A DNA stretch of 64,000 nucleotides. Origin: Actinomycetota bacterium. Its GTDB lineage: Bacteria; Actinomycetota; Acidimicrobiia; Acidimicrobiales; Ilumatobacteraceae. Positions 9,850-23,425 of the stretch are shown here, in pieces (the first letter of the stretch is position 1; each line of letters begins with the position of its first letter). The position numbers and the translations under genes were made by a program. The notes below the pieces were generated by a model, which was given only the letters and a program-made list of their open reading frames with translations, searched no databases and was not told the origin of the DNA. The stretch lies in the NCBI GenBank assembly GCA_016870865.1, contig VGAC01000001.1, positions 62,001 to 126,000 of the forward strand, written 5' to 3'.

Positions 9850-11949
9850 CTATTCGCCGCGGACGCGCTTGACAATTTCCGATGCGATTGCGTCCGGTAC
9901 CTGCTGGTACGAATGAAATTGCATCGTGTAGGTCGCGCGCCCCTGGGTGCGTGACCTGAGGTCGGTACTGTACCCGAACATGTCCGAGAGCGGCACCTGC
10001 GAGCGCACGACCTGCGTGTTGCCGCGGGCCTCCATGCCTTCGATGCGGCCGCGACGGCTGGACAAATCACCCATCACGTCACCCATGTACTCGTCGGGGG
10101 TGACGACCTCAACGGCCATGATCGGCTCGAGCAGAACGGGCTTGGCCATCTCGGCAGCCTTCTTGAAGCCCATCTGGCCGGCGATCTTGAATGCCATTTC
10201 CGAGGAGTCGACGTCGTGGTACTGACCGTCGACGAGGCTGACCTTGACGTCGACCGTCGGGTAACCGGCCAGGACACCTGATTCGAGCGCTGCCTGGATG
10301 CCTTGGTTGGTCGGCTGGATGTATTCGCGCGGAACACGACCACCCGTGATTTCGTCGGCAAACACGTAACCGCCGCCGGGACCCGTCGGCTCGAGCGTCA
10401 ACTTGATGACGGCAAACTGACCCGAACCGCCCGACTGCTTGATGTGGCGGTACTCGACCGACTCGACCTTCTTCGTGATGGTTTCGCGATAGGCCACCTG
10501 GGGCTTGCCGACGGTTGCCTCGACGTTGAATTCGCGTTGCATGCGGTCGACGAGGATTTCGAGGTGCAACTCACCCATTCCTGAGATGACGGTCTGGGCG
10601 GTTTCCTCGTCGGTGCGCACACGGAACGTCGGGTCTTCGTCGGACAATGACTTCAATGCCTTGCCCAACTTGTCCTGGTCGTCCTTGGTCTTTGGTTCGA
10701 TTGCGACGTGGATGACCGGCTCGGGGAATTCCATGCGCTCGAGAACGACCGCGTTGTCTCGGTCGCAGAGCGTGTCGCCGGTGGTGGTCTCCTTGAAACC
10801 CAGACCGGCGACGATGTCACCGGCCATGGCGACATCGAGGTCCTCACGCTGATTGGCGTGCATGAGCAGGATCCGACCGAGGCGCTCTTTGCGCTCTTTG
10901 GTGCTGTTGTAGACCTCGTCACCCTTGCTGATGGTCCCCGAGTAGACGCGGAAGTACGTCAGCTTGCCGAATGGATCGGCGACGATCTTGAAGGCGAGCG
11001 CCGCAAACGGGCCGTTCTCGTCGGCCGCGCGCTCGATGACCTGGTCACCCTTGAGGTTGGTCCCTTGCGCGGGCGGAATGTTGAGCGGGCTCGGCAGGAA
11101 GTCGACGACTGCGTCGAGCATCGGCTGGACACCCTTGTTCTTGAAGGCCGAACCGCAGAGAATCGGCACGAAATCGAAGGCGAGGGTGCCGATGCGGATC
11201 GCTGCCTTGACTTCCGCCTCGGTGACTTCCTCACCGCCGAGGTACTTCTCCATGAAGGCGTCATCAGAGGTGGCGATCGTTTCGAGCAACTGCTCTCGGT
11301 ATGCGTTTGCTTCGTCGACCTGGTCGGCAGGAATGTCGACCTCGTCCCACTTGGCACCAAGTTCCTCGTCGCGCCAGATGAGGGCCTTCATCTTGACAAG
11401 GTCGATGAGACCGACGAATGGCTTGTTCGACTCGGGACCACCGGCGCCGATGGGCAACTGGATGACTGCCGGCACGGCCTGCAGACGATCCTTCACCATG
11501 TCGACGGTGCGGTAGAAGTTCGCACCGATGCGGTCCATCTTGTTGATGAAACACATGCGCGGAACGCGGTACTTGTTGGCCTGGCGCCACACGGTTTCGG
11601 TCTGTGGTTCGACGCCTGCGACAGAGTCGAACACGGTCACGGCACCGTCGAGAACGCGCAGCGAGCGCTCGACTTCGATGGTGAAGTCGACGTGTCCGGG
11701 GGTGTCGATGATGTTGATGCGGTGGTTGTTCCAGATGCAGGTGGTGGCAGCAGACGTGATGGTGATACCGCGCTCTTGTTCCTGGGCCATGTGGTCCATC
11801 GTCGCGGCGCCTTCGTGCACCTCGCCGATCTTGTAGGACTTGCCGGTGTAGTAGAGGATGCGCTCGGTCGTGGTGGTCTTGCCGGCATCGATGTGTGCCA
11901 TGATGCCGATGTTGCGGGTGCGCTCGAGGGGGTACTCACGCTTTGCCAT
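9850..11949 (-). CDS. fusA: Elongation factor G
   Basis: EF-G (699 aa) drives ribosomal translocation. It starts [23 protein letters not shown]; GTPase motifs [17 protein letters not shown] and NKMDRIG are in place, followed by domains II-V of normal length. Its codons are almost all C- or G-ending, typical of this genome and a useful contrast with the adjoining tuf. Position in the str operon order rpsL-rpsG-fusA-tuf. Confidence 0.98.
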   Translation of the reverse strand: MAKREYPLERTRNIGIMAHIDAGKTTTTERILYYTGKSYKIGEVHEGAATMDHMAQEQERGITITSAATTCIWNNHRINIIDTPGHVDFTIEVERSLRVLDGAVTVFDSVAGVEPQTETVWRQANKYRVPRMCFINKMDRIGANFYRTVDMVKDRLQAVPAVIQLPIGAGGPESNKPFVGLIDLVKMKALIWRDEELGAKWDEVDIPADQVDEANAYREQLLETIATSDDAFMEKYLGGEEVTEAEVKAAIRIGTLAFDFVPILCGSAFKNKGVQPMLDAVVDFLPSPLNIPPAQGTNLKGDQVIERAADENGPFAALAFKIVADPFGKLTYFRVYSGTISKGDEVYNSTKERKERLGRILLMHANQREDLDVAMAGDIVAGLGFKETTTGDTLCDRDNAVVLERMEFPEPVIHVAIEPKTKDDQDKLGKALKSLSDEDPTFRVRTDEETAQTVISGMGELHLEILVDRMQREFNVEATVGKPQVAYRETITKKVESVEYRHIKQSGGSGQFAVIKLTLEPTGPGGGYVFADEITGGRVPREYIQPTNQGIQAALESGVLAGYPTVDVKVSLVDGQYHDVDSSEMAFKIAGQMGFKKAAEMAKPVLLEPIMAVEVVTPDEYMGDVMGDLSSRRGRIEGMEARGNTQVVRSQVPLSDMFGYSTDLRSRTQGRATYTMQFHSYQQVPDAIASEIVKRVRGE

Positions 11950-12033
11950 GTTCAGTGTCTGCCTTGTCTATTGCGTCTCGGTGTCTGTCGCGCGTCGTCC
12001 GGTTCGCGCTTTGGGGGATGGGAAGGGAGCCGA

Positions 12034-12504
12034 CTACCAGCGGTAGTGAGCAAAGGCCTTGTTGGATTCAGCCATCTTCTGCATGTCGTCACGCTTTTTG
12101 ATCGATGCACCAAGACCATTGGCGGCGTCAAGAAGTTCGTTGGCAAGGCATTCAGCCATCGTTTTTTCGCGACGGCTGCGCGAGAACTCGACGACCCAAC
12201 GAATGGCCAGTGTGCTGGCACGGCGCGGACGAACCTCGACGGGGACCTGATAGGTCGCGCCACCGACGCGGCGGCTGCGAACTTCGAGCGGTGGTTTCAC
12301 GTTGTCGATGGCGCGCTTCACGGTCGATAGCGGCTCGGATCCGGTCTTGGTTTCGATCAACTTCATCGCGTCGTAGACGATGTTCTCGGCAATGCTCTTC
12401 TTGCCGTGGAGCATGATCTTGTTGACAAGTTGTGTCACGAGCAACGACCGGTAGACCGGGTCGGGGGCCATTTCGCGGCGCTGAGCGGGTCCTTTGCGGG
12501 GCAT
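12034..12504 (-). CDS. rpsG: 30S ribosomal protein S7
   Basis: S7 (156 aa, the family norm) initiates assembly of the 30S head. It begins [18 protein letters not shown] and has the conserved [19 protein letters not shown] segment and the C-terminal [19 protein letters not shown]. Lies 31 nt after rpsL and 84 nt before fusA. Confidence 0.97.
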   Translation of the reverse strand: MPRKGPAQRREMAPDPVYRSLLVTQLVNKIMLHGKKSIAENIVYDAMKLIETKTGSEPLSTVKRAIDNVKPPLEVRSRRVGGATYQVPVEVRPRRASTLAIRWVVEFSRSRREKTMAECLANELLDAANGLGASIKKRDDMQKMAESNKAFAHYRW

Positions 12505-12535
12505 GTGCTACCTGTCTTTGTTTTTCTCGAGTGGC

Positions 12536-12907
12536 TTACTTGTCACGCTTGGCGCCGTAACGGCTACGCGCCTGCTTGCGGTTCTTCACGCCTGCTGCGT
12601 CGAGCGCGCCGCGGATGACCTTGTAACGCACTCCCGGAAGGTCGCGCACGCGACCCCCGCGCACGAGCACGATCGAGTGCTCCTGCAGGTTGTGACCCTC
12701 ACCCGGGATGTACGCGGTCACTTCGACACCACTGGTGAGACGCACACGCGCCACCTTGCGGAGGGCCGAGTTCGGCTTCTTCGGGGTGGTGGTGAACACG
12801 CGGGTGCACACGCCACGACGCTGCGGCGATCCCTTCAGGGCGGGGGTCTTCGTCTTGGTTGTCTTGACGCTGCGACCCTGACGGATCAACTGCTGGATTG
12901 TGGGCAC
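12536..12907 (-). CDS. rpsL: 30S ribosomal protein S12 with Arg at position 88
   Basis: S12 (123 aa) monitors codon-anticodon pairing in the decoding centre. The GTG at 12907 gives (M)[12 protein letters not shown], the universal N-terminus, with an AGAGG ribosome binding site about 8 nt upstream. Lys43 in [12 protein letters not shown] is the normal residue, but position 88 in the GGRVxDLPGVRY loop is Arg (codon CGC) where Lys is usual; Lys88Arg is a known streptomycin-resistance change in Mycobacterium tuberculosis. First gene of the str operon, with a promoter-like sequence 107-134 nt upstream. Confidence 0.97.
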   Translation of the reverse strand: MPTIQQLIRQGRSVKTTKTKTPALKGSPQRRGVCTRVFTTTPKKPNSALRKVARVRLTSGVEVTAYIPGEGHNLQEHSIVLVRGGRVRDLPGVRYKVIRGALDAAGVKNRKQARSRYGAKRDK

Positions 12908-13013
12908 GCGTGAACCTCTTTGCTGACGGATTGTCGCGGGGCACCGGAGGTCGGAGCCTTCGCTACAGAGAACGAGTTGAGGACGGCAAACCGCCCTCGG
13001 GAACCCGTGAAAC

Positions 13014-13041
13014 GCTATACGCGACCCGGCGTCGGCCACAA
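13014..13041 (-). promoter_or_regulatory. Candidate promoter of the str operon
   Basis: In the 163-nt gap between rpoC and rpsL the minus strand has TTGTGG (13041-13036), a 16-nt spacer and TATAGC (13019-13014). It is the best sigma70-like pair in the gap and would give a leader of about 100 nt ending with a good ribosome binding site before the rpsL GTG. No U-tract terminator for rpoC was seen, so read-through from rpoC is also possible. Confidence 0.4.
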
Positions 13042-13070
13042 CCTGCCCGATGCCGGGTTGATGCGCTCGG

Positions 13071-16973
<3,903 letters not shown>

Positions 16974-17009
16974 GTGTGTTCCGTTTCTTTCGGTCTCGTG
17001 ATCCGGCTG

Positions 17010-20000
17010 TTAGAAGGCGCGCTCGCGACGGCGCTCGCGGTCGTCATCGTCGGACCCGCGCTCGGGTCGGCTGATGTCGATACCGAGGGCCTCCGTTGCG
17101 CGGAAGACGTCGTCGTCGATCTCTTGCATCTCGATCTCGGAGCCGTCGGACGACAGCACCTCGACGTCGAGGCAAAGTGCCTGCATTTCCTTCATGAGAA
17201 CTTTGAACGACTCGGGGATACCCGGCTCGGGGATGTTCTCGCCCTTGACGATCGCCTCGTACACCTTCACACGGCCAAGCACGTCGTCGGACTTGATGGT
17301 GAGAAGTTCCTGCAGACAGTAAGCAGCTCCGTACGCCTCGAGTGCCCACACTTCCATTTCGCCGAAGCGCTGGCCACCGAACTGCGCCTTGCCTCCGAGG
17401 GGCTGCTGGGTGATCATCGAGTACGGACCCGTCGAACGCGCGTGAATCTTGTCGTCGACGAGGTGGGACAACTTGAGGATGTACATGTAGCCGACCGTGA
17501 TCGGGTTGTCGTAACGCTCGCCCGTGCGACCGTTGCGCAGCCATGCCTTGCCCGTGGGCTGGATGAGTCGCTGGCCGTCGACACCGTCGGGGTTCAGGTT
17601 CGTGAAGATGCTCTGAATCGTCGGGTGCCTGCCCGCTGCCTCGGCTTCGTCCCAGTGCGCACCGTCGAAGACCGGGGTTGCGATGAAGCGGGCGGGGGGC
17701 GTCGCCGGACGGGTCTTGACTTCGGTGCCACGCATCGCCTCGCCGACCGGCTGCTTGGTCGCCGGGTCGACCCAACCCCAACGCGCGCAGTAACCAAGGT
17801 GCGCTTCGAGCACCTGGCCGACGTTCATGCGTGAGGGCACGCCGAGCGGGTTCAAGATGATGTCGACGGGTGTGCCGTCCTCGAGATACGGCATGTCCTC
17901 GACGGGCAGGATCTTCGAGATGACGCCCTTGTTGCCGTGGCGACCGGCGAGTTTGTCGCCCACCGAGATCTTGCGCTTCTGGGCGACGTAAACGCGGACC
18001 AGCTGGTTGACACCAGGCGGGAGTTCGTCGCCGCTCTCGCGCGAGAACACCTTGACGTCGATGACCTTGCCGGATTCACCGTGGGGAACTTTCAAGCTCG
18101 TGTCGCGAACTTCGCGTGCCTTTTCACCGAAAATGGCGCGGAGCAGACGCTCCTCGGGGGTGAGTTCGGTCTCCCCCTTCGGGGTGACCTTGCCGACGAG
18201 CACGTCGCCGGGGCCGACTTCTGCACCGACGCGAATGATGCCACGGTCGTCGAGGTCGCGGAGGATGTCATCGGACAGGTTCGGGATGTCGCGCGAAATT
18301 TCCTCCGCACCGAGCTTGGTGTCGCGAGCATCAACCTCATGCTCGTGGATGTGGATCGATGTGAGGACGTCGTCCTTGACCAAACGCTCGGAGAGGATGA
18401 TCGCATCCTCGAAGTTGTAGCCCTCCCAGGGCATCAACGCGACCAACAGGTTCTTGCCTAGTGCGAGTTCACCGAGGTCGGTCGATGGACCGTCGACGAG
18501 CAGGTCACCTTTCTTCACCTTTTCGCCCTCGCGGACACGAATGATCTGGTTGATGCAGGTGTCCTGGTTCGAGCGACGGAACTTGGCAAGGTTGTACTTC
18601 TTCTTCCCGAGCTTCTCGTACTGCACGGTGACACCACGACCATTCACTTCGGTTACGGTGCCGTCATCGAGAGCGAGCAGGAGGTCGGCGCCGTCGCGTG
18701 CCGCGCGGGCCTCGATGCCGGTGCCGATGTAAGGGGCCTCTGCACGCAACAGCGGAACAGCCTGACGCTGCATGTTCGCGCCCATCAGTGCGCGGTTCGC
18801 GTCGTCATGTTCGAGGAACGGGATGAGAGCGGTTGCGACAGAAACGATCTGCTTGGGCGAAACGTCCATGTAGTTGACCTCCGCACCGGGCACGAAACCG
18901 ATGTCGGTGGTCGCTCCGAAGAACGACTCGGCTTCGAGCATCTTGCGCAGGTCTTCGAGGCTGGCCGCCTGCGGTGAACGACGCACGAGAACACGCTCGT
19001 CCTTGAAGGTGCCGTCGGTGTTGAGTGGCGTGTTGGCCTGCGCGACGACGTAGTTCTCTTCTTCGTCAGCGGCCATGTAGACGATCTCGTTGGTGACGCG
19101 ACCGTTCACGACCTTGCGGTACGGGCTCTCGATGAAACCGAATTCGTTGACACGCGCAAAGGTGCTCAGCGCACCGATCAGGCCGATGTTCGGGCCTTCG
19201 GGTGTTTCGATCGGGCACATGCGGCCGTAATGGGAGAAGTGCACGTCACGGACCTCGAAGCCCGCACGCTCGCGGCTCAGACCACCGGGTCCGAGTGCCG
19301 ACAAACGACGGCGGTGCGTGAGACCCGACAATGGGTTCACCTGGTCCATGAACTGCGACAACTGCGAGGTTCCGAAGAACTCCTTTATCGCGGCCACGAC
19401 CGGACGTATGTTGATGAGTGTCTGGGGTGTGATGGCCTCGGCATCTTGCGTCGTCATTCGCTCGCGGACGACGCGCTCCATGCGCGACAGACCGATGCGC
19501 ACCTGGTTTTGGATGAGCTCGCCCACCGAACGGATACGGCGGTTTGCGAAGTGGTCCTGGTCATCGAGGCGGTAACCCGGCTCTTGCTTGACGAGGTGAA
19601 GCATGTACGAGATTGTCGCGAGCACTTCGCACTTCGACAGCACGGGCTGGTCGTCGGAGGGAAGGTCGAGCTGGTCGTCGGAGAGTTTGAAGATCGACTT
19701 GATCTTCTGTAGTTCGGCGCCGAGTTTGCGGTTCAGCTTGTAGCGACCGACGCGGGACAGGTCGTAGCGACGCGACTCGAAGAACGCGTTCTCGAAATAC
19801 GCACGGGCAGATTCGAGCGTCGGCGGCTCACCGGGACGCGCGCGCTTGTAGATCTCCACCAATGCTTCGTCGCGGGTCGGGGCGACGTGGCGCTCCTTCT
19901 CCCATTGGCCTTCGAGGAAGTCGAAGTAACTAACGAACCGGTCGAGGAAGCCCGGGAAGTGCTCCTCGTCGTAACCCAGGGCACGGAGCAACGTGAAGAC

Positions 20001-20603
20001 ACCGAGGCGGCGCTTGCGTGCAACACGCGTTCCGGCCGTGACGTCTTTGCCCGGCTTTTGCTCGACGTCGAACTCCAACCACTCACCGCGGTAAGGATGA
20101 ATGGTGCCCTTCACCAACTGGTGCTTGGACAGGTTGCGGAGACGGAAGCGCTCACCCGGTTCAAAGATGACACCGGGCGAACGAACAAGCTGCGACACGA
20201 CGACGCGCTCGGTTCCGTTGATGATGAACGTGCCCTTGTCGGTCATCTTGGGGAAATCCCCCATGAAGACGACCTGCTCCTTGATCTCTCCGGTGTCGGC
20301 GCGCAGGAAGCGCGCCCGCACGAAGATCGACGACGAGTACGACATGTCGCGCTCGCGGCACTCTTCCATCTGGAACTTCGGCGGCGGGCAGAGATCTTCG
20401 TCGGTCGGATCGAACTCGAGCTCGAGTTTCATGTTTCCGCTGAAATCGCTGATGGGAGAGATGTCCGAGAACGCCTCGGCCAAACCCTGGCGCATGAACC
20501 ACTCGAAGCTTTCCCGCTGAATGGCGATGAGATCGGGCAACTCGATGGGCTCGCTCAGATTGGCGAAGGTGTACCGGTCGCGGGACAGCGGGCGTGAGGT
20601 CAC
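17010..20603 (-). CDS. rpoB: DNA-directed RNA polymerase subunit beta
   Basis: Beta (1197 aa) is the partner catalytic subunit and the rifampicin target. The GTG at 20603 has an AGGAG 6 nt upstream and gives (M)[18 protein letters not shown]; upstream in-frame sequence overlaps the leader and is not family-like. The rifampicin region near residues 405-430 reads [20 protein letters not shown]: the key His and Arg are kept, but the residue equal to E. coli Asn518 is Val and Lys527 is Arg. Transcribed with rpoC from its own promoter and attenuator in the 327-nt gap after rplL. Confidence 0.98.
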   Translation of the reverse strand: MTSRPLSRDRYTFANLSEPIELPDLIAIQRESFEWFMRQGLAEAFSDISPISDFSGNMKLELEFDPTDEDLCPPPKFQMEECRERDMSYSSSIFVRARFLRADTGEIKEQVVFMGDFPKMTDKGTFIINGTERVVVSQLVRSPGVIFEPGERFRLRNLSKHQLVKGTIHPYRGEWLEFDVEQKPGKDVTAGTRVARKRRLGVFTLLRALGYDEEHFPGFLDRFVSYFDFLEGQWEKERHVAPTRDEALVEIYKRARPGEPPTLESARAYFENAFFESRRYDLSRVGRYKLNRKLGAELQKIKSIFKLSDDQLDLPSDDQPVLSKCEVLATISYMLHLVKQEPGYRLDDQDHFANRRIRSVGELIQNQVRIGLSRMERVVRERMTTQDAEAITPQTLINIRPVVAAIKEFFGTSQLSQFMDQVNPLSGLTHRRRLSALGPGGLSRERAGFEVRDVHFSHYGRMCPIETPEGPNIGLIGALSTFARVNEFGFIESPYRKVVNGRVTNEIVYMAADEEENYVVAQANTPLNTDGTFKDERVLVRRSPQAASLEDLRKMLEAESFFGATTDIGFVPGAEVNYMDVSPKQIVSVATALIPFLEHDDANRALMGANMQRQAVPLLRAEAPYIGTGIEARAARDGADLLLALDDGTVTEVNGRGVTVQYEKLGKKKYNLAKFRRSNQDTCINQIIRVREGEKVKKGDLLVDGPSTDLGELALGKNLLVALMPWEGYNFEDAIILSERLVKDDVLTSIHIHEHEVDARDTKLGAEEISRDIPNLSDDILRDLDDRGIIRVGAEVGPGDVLVGKVTPKGETELTPEERLLRAIFGEKAREVRDTSLKVPHGESGKVIDVKVFSRESGDELPPGVNQLVRVYVAQKRKISVGDKLAGRHGNKGVISKILPVEDMPYLEDGTPVDIILNPLGVPSRMNVGQVLEAHLGYCARWGWVDPATKQPVGEAMRGTEVKTRPATPPARFIATPVFDGAHWDEAEAAGRHPTIQSIFTNLNPDGVDGQRLIQPTGKAWLRNGRTGERYDNPITVGYMYILKLSHLVDDKIHARSTGPYSMITQQPLGGKAQFGGQRFGEMEVWALEAYGAAYCLQELLTIKSDDVLGRVKVYEAIVKGENIPEPGIPESFKVLMKEMQALCLDVEVLSSDGSEIEMQEIDDDVFRATEALGIDISRPERGSDDDDRERRRERAF

Positions 20604-20730
20604 AGTTGACTCCTGGGGGCGAGCGGGGGCAGGGACGCAAAGGAACCCCAAAGACTCATGGAGAGGCAAAGGGGGCATTGCACGGCAACTTCCCATGCTA
20701 CCGCCGGACCCCGAAAAGCAACTACGGGAC

Positions 20731-20758
20731 GCAAAAAACAGACCCCCGCCCGGGGGTC
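20731..20758 (-). terminator. Attenuator: intrinsic terminator in the rpoBC leader
   Basis: On the minus strand 20758-20741 forms a perfect GACCCCC/GGGGGTC stem with a 4-nt loop, followed by TGTTTTTTGC. This is a canonical intrinsic terminator, but it lies downstream of the TTGACA/TACGTT promoter at 20803-20775, only about 10 nt after the expected transcription start, and 137 nt before the rpoB start. It should therefore cut most rpoBC transcripts at about 35 nt unless bypassed. Confidence 0.7.
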
Positions 20759-20774
20759 CAGCCACGCGCTCTGA

Positions 20775-20803
20775 AACGTAAACCTGCCCGCCCCCGGTGT
20801 CAA
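20775..20803 (-). promoter_or_regulatory. rpoB: Strong sigma70-type promoter of rpoBC
   Basis: TTGACA at 20803-20798, a 17-nt spacer and TACGTT at 20780-20775 on the minus strand: a consensus -35 and a TANNNT -10 at ideal spacing. It lies between the two terminators of the rplL-rpoB gap, so rpoBC can be transcribed independently of rplJL. Expected start near 20768. Confidence 0.7.
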
Positions 20804-20817
20804 GCAATTGGGCTTGA
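20800..20817. promoter_or_regulatory. Inverted repeat overlapping the rpoBC -35 element
   Basis: TCAAGC (20800-20805) and GCTTGA (20812-20817) form a 6-bp inverted repeat with a 6-nt centre that covers part of the -35 hexamer. The position suits an operator, but no regulator is identified and a chance repeat is possible. Confidence 0.3.
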
Positions 20818-20818
20818 C

Positions 20819-20853
20819 GAAAAGACAAAGACCCCGGGGTCTCCCCCGGGGTC
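20819..20853 (-). terminator. Strong intrinsic terminator after rplL
   Basis: GACCCCGGGG and CCCCGGGGTC (20853-20830 on the minus strand) pair perfectly over 10 bp around a GAGA tetraloop, followed by TTTGTCTTTT. This should end most rplJL transcription before the rpoBC promoter. It lies 78 nt beyond the rplL stop. Confidence 0.75.
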
Positions 20854-20909
20854 CGGTCTGCTCCGCCCGGCCAACGCCGGCGTTCGCTGGGTTGTGGTTG
20901 GTCGACTTG

Positions 20910-20925
20910 GACCCCTGACGGGGTC
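20910..20925 (-). other. Small 6-bp hairpin just after rplL
   Basis: GACCCC-GTCA-GGGGTC on the minus strand, 5 nt after the rplL stop and without a U-tract. A 12-bp palindrome AACGCCGGCGTT (20874-20885) follows before the main terminator. These may protect or process the rplJL mRNA 3' end; that is inference. Confidence 0.35.
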
Positions 20926-20930
20926 TTGTC

Positions 20931-21317
20931 CTACTTGACTTCGACCTTCGCGCCAGCCTCTTCGAGCTTGGCCTTGGCCTTGGCGGCGTCGTCCTTCGTG
21001 GCCTTCTCCAAGACGGGCTTGGGCGCGCCGTCGACGAGGTCCTTTGCTTCCTTGAGACCCAGGCTGGTGAGCTCGCGCACAACCTTGATGACCTGGATCT
21101 TCTGCGCGCCACCGTCGGCAAGGATGACGTCGAACTCGTCCTTTTCTTCCTCGGCACCTGCTCCGCCACCCGCCGGCGCAGCGCCAACAGCGGCGACTGC
21201 CACGGGGGCCGCAGCGGTGACACCGAAGCGCTCTTCGAACGCGTCGAGCAATTCCTTCAATTCGATGACGGTGAGGGCTGAAATGCCGTCGAGGATTTCT
21301 TCTTTGCTGAGAGCCAT
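20931..21317 (-). CDS. rplL: 50S ribosomal protein L7/L12
   Basis: L12 (128 aa) forms the stalk that recruits translation GTPases. An N-terminal dimer domain (residues 1-35), an Ala/Gly-rich hinge (about 38-60, [16 protein letters not shown]) and the C-terminal factor-binding domain with [20 protein letters not shown] are all clear. Follows rplJ after 63 nt and is followed by a strong terminator. Confidence 0.97.
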   Translation of the reverse strand: MALSKEEILDGISALTVIELKELLDAFEERFGVTAAAPVAVAAVGAAPAGGGAGAEEEKDEFDVILADGGAQKIQVIKVVRELTSLGLKEAKDLVDGAPKPVLEKATKDDAAKAKAKLEEAGAKVEVK

Positions 21318-21380
21318 TGCTCTTTCTCCTTTGTGGGTTCTTTGTTGGAAGTTCTTGGTGTTGATGGGATTCGGAAGCGA

Positions 21381-21911
21381 CTATGCCGCTTGTTGGTCGA
21401 TGAGTGCCTTGATGCCATAGGCCATGTTGCGAGGCAGCGCCTGCAAGAGACCGGCTGTCTTGACGAGCGGCGCCTGGAGTGCGCCGGCGAACTGTGCCAG
21501 AAGCACCTCGCGCGGGGGCAGATCTGCGAGAACGTCGAGATCACGCTTGGTCATCGTGGTCGAGCCAACGACGCCACCTCTCACGATGAGAAGCGGGTTC
21601 GCTTTCGCTTGATCACGCAACGCCTTTGCCGCTGCTGCCGCATCACCCTGCACGAATGCAATTGCCGTCGGACCGGTGAGGAACTGTTCGAGTCCCTCGA
21701 AGCCGGCCTCGCGCACGGCGAAGCGGGCCAAGGTGTTCTTGTACACCTTGAATTCCGCGCCGGCACTGCGCAGTTCACGACGCAACGTCGCCAGGGCAGT
21801 CACGGTCATCCCGCGGTATTCGGCCACGATCGCAGCGTCTGCTGCTGCGAGCTTGCCGCGTACCTCGGCGACAATCGCTGCCTTTTCCCCGCGGATTGCT
21901 GTTGAAGTCAT
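21381..21911 (-). CDS. rplJ: 50S ribosomal protein L10
   Basis: L10 (176 aa) anchors the L12 dimers to the ribosome. The ATG at 21911 has a strong AGGAGG ribosome binding site 6 nt upstream and gives MTSTAIRGEKAAIVAEV. Conserved AEYRGMTV and LRRELRSAGAEFKVYKNTL are present, and the C-terminal helix binds L12. The mRNA leader upstream carries the L10-binding structure, so autogenous control by L10-L12 is likely. Confidence 0.97.
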   Translation of the reverse strand: MTSTAIRGEKAAIVAEVRGKLAAADAAIVAEYRGMTVTALATLRRELRSAGAEFKVYKNTLARFAVREAGFEGLEQFLTGPTAIAFVQGDAAAAAKALRDQAKANPLLIVRGGVVGSTTMTKRDLDVLADLPPREVLLAQFAGALQAPLVKTAGLLQALPRNMAYGIKALIDQQAA

Positions 21912-22016
21912 GTCACCTCCTTCGTGTTCGCTTGGTCGGAGCGCTCGCTTGCACGAACGCTGCAACGACCCGCGATGACGCCGCTAGGCGACGTACACGA
22001 AGGGCCATCTCAGGGT

Positions 22017-22084
22017 TCGCCTCATCTGGTGGAGAATCCATTAACCGAACCAGCGAACCGGTGCGGGCCAGAGGTCTTTGGCGA
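22017..22084 (-). ncRNA. L10 leader (autoregulatory binding site for L10-L12)
   Basis: On the minus strand two short helices, TCGCC/GGCGA (22084-22080 with 22021-22017) and TCTGG/CCAGA (22072-22068 with 22029-22025), flank an asymmetric loop AAAGACC opposite TGA. This is the two-helix, kink-turn-like frame of the L10 leader family. Inside lie a UUCG-capped ACCGG/CTGGT hairpin and a small TGGA/TCCA hairpin. It ends about 105 nt before the rplJ ATG, the expected place. Identification rests on folding by eye. Confidence 0.7.
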
Positions 22085-22135
22085 GAGACCGAATGGTTTA
22101 TGTGGAAGCCGAGTCTACTGCCGTACCGACTGCAA

Positions 22136-22849
22136 TCACACCGTGTCTGGCTTGAGACGGTTGGTGTCGATCTTGACTCCAGGGCCCATCGTCGAGGCAA
22201 TGCTGACCTTGCGGAGGTACTTGCCCTTGGACGCGGCCGGTTTGGCGCGCTGGATTTCATCGAGAACGGCGAGCAGATTGGTCGTCAGATCAGCCGCCGA
22301 GAAACTGGCCTTGCCGATCGGAACGTGCACGTTGCCGTAGCGGTCGGTGCGGTACTCGACCTTGCCACCCTTGAACTCGCCGACCGCTCGGGCGACGTCC
22401 TGGGTGACGGTGCCGGTCTTGGGATTCGGCATCAGACCCCGCGGGCCGAGCACGCGACCGAGACGACCCACGAGGGGCATCAGGTCGGGCGTGGCGATCG
22501 CAAGATCGAAATCCATGCTGCCCTTTTCGATTTCGGCCGCAAGATCGTCGGAACCGACCAGATCGGCACCGGCGTCACGCGCCGCCTGGGCGGCCTCACC
22601 GTTGGCGAAGACCGCAATTCGCACACTCTTGCCGGTACCCGAGGGCAGCGCAACGGTGCCGCGAATCATCTGGTCGGCCTTGCGCGGGTCGACACCGAGG
22701 CGAACCACCACTTCGACACTTTCGTCGAACTTCGCCGTCGCACACTTCTTGACGATCTCCGTTGCTTCGGCGGGCGTGTGGAGCGCCTCACGATCGTAGG
22801 ACGCGACGGCGGCCTTGTACTTCTTGCCTGAACTTGCTGAGAGTGCCAT
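22136..22849 (-). CDS. rplA: 50S ribosomal protein L1
   Basis: L1 (237 aa) forms the mobile stalk that moves E-site tRNA. Recognised by [20 protein letters not shown] near residue 40 and the signature [15 protein letters not shown] near residue 135. In many bacteria L1 also represses rplKA; no leader site was assigned here. Lies 101 nt after rplK. Confidence 0.97.
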   Translation of the reverse strand: MALSASSGKKYKAAVASYDREALHTPAEATEIVKKCATAKFDESVEVVVRLGVDPRKADQMIRGTVALPSGTGKSVRIAVFANGEAAQAARDAGADLVGSDDLAAEIEKGSMDFDLAIATPDLMPLVGRLGRVLGPRGLMPNPKTGTVTQDVARAVGEFKGGKVEYRTDRYGNVHVPIGKASFSAADLTTNLLAVLDEIQRAKPAASKGKYLRKVSIASTMGPGVKIDTNRLKPDTV

Positions 22850-22950
22850 GACTTTCCTTTCGCGATCACTTTCTGGTGATCATCTCCCTCGTCTTGCGGC
22901 GTTTCGCCGGGCGAGGTCCTCCCGGTCGTGCCGTATTCAATTCCAACCGG

Positions 22951-23376
22951 TCAGACGACCTTCAAGCCCATCGAACGTGCTGTGCCACGAACCTGCTGCT
23001 TGGCAGCTTCGAGGTCGTAGGCGTTCAAGTCGGGCATCTTGATCTTTGCGACTTCTTCGATGTCGGCCTCGGTGACCGAACCAGCGACGGCCTTGCCCGG
23101 AGTCGAGGATGCCTTGTCCAAGCCGGCCTTCTGGCGCAAAAGCACCGGGGTCGGCGGGGTCTTGAGGATGAAAGTAAAGGAACGATCCTCGAAGATGCTG
23201 ATCTCCACCGGGATGATGGTGCCGGCCTGGGCCTCGGTTGCAGCGTTGTACTGCTTGACGAAGTCCATGATGGCGATGCCGTGTGGTCCGAGAGCAGTGC
23301 CCACGGGTGGTGCCGGGGTGGCCTTGCCGGCCGGGATTTGGATCTTGACGATCGCTGCGAGCTTCTTTTTTGCCAT
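22951..23376 (-). CDS. rplK: 50S ribosomal protein L11
   Basis: L11 (141 aa) covers the GTPase-associated centre and is needed for RelA activation and thiopeptide binding. The N-terminal [20 protein letters not shown] and the C-terminal RNA-binding part ending [13 protein letters not shown] are conserved. Lies 49 nt after nusG. Confidence 0.97.
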   Translation of the reverse strand: MAKKKLAAIVKIQIPAGKATPAPPVGTALGPHGIAIMDFVKQYNAATEAQAGTIIPVEISIFEDRSFTFILKTPPTPVLLRQKAGLDKASSTPGKAVAGSVTEADIEEVAKIKMPDLNAYDLEAAKQQVRGTARSMGLKVV

Positions 23377-23425
23377 GACGTGTTCCTTGTCGGCTTTCTA
23401 TCGAGGAATCAGAGCTTTGACACTC

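Noticed and set aside
8825-9916. Long open frame (about 360 codons) on the plus strand opposite tuf1, and its twin opposite tuf2 (24999-26003)
   Set aside because: It arises from the T/G-ending codon bias of tuf read on the other strand; the amino-acid composition is abnormal and the real gene is certain.
10708-12330. 540-codon open frame antisense to fusA and rpsG
   Set aside because: High-GC shadow frame that crosses two genes; no family resemblance and no start signals.
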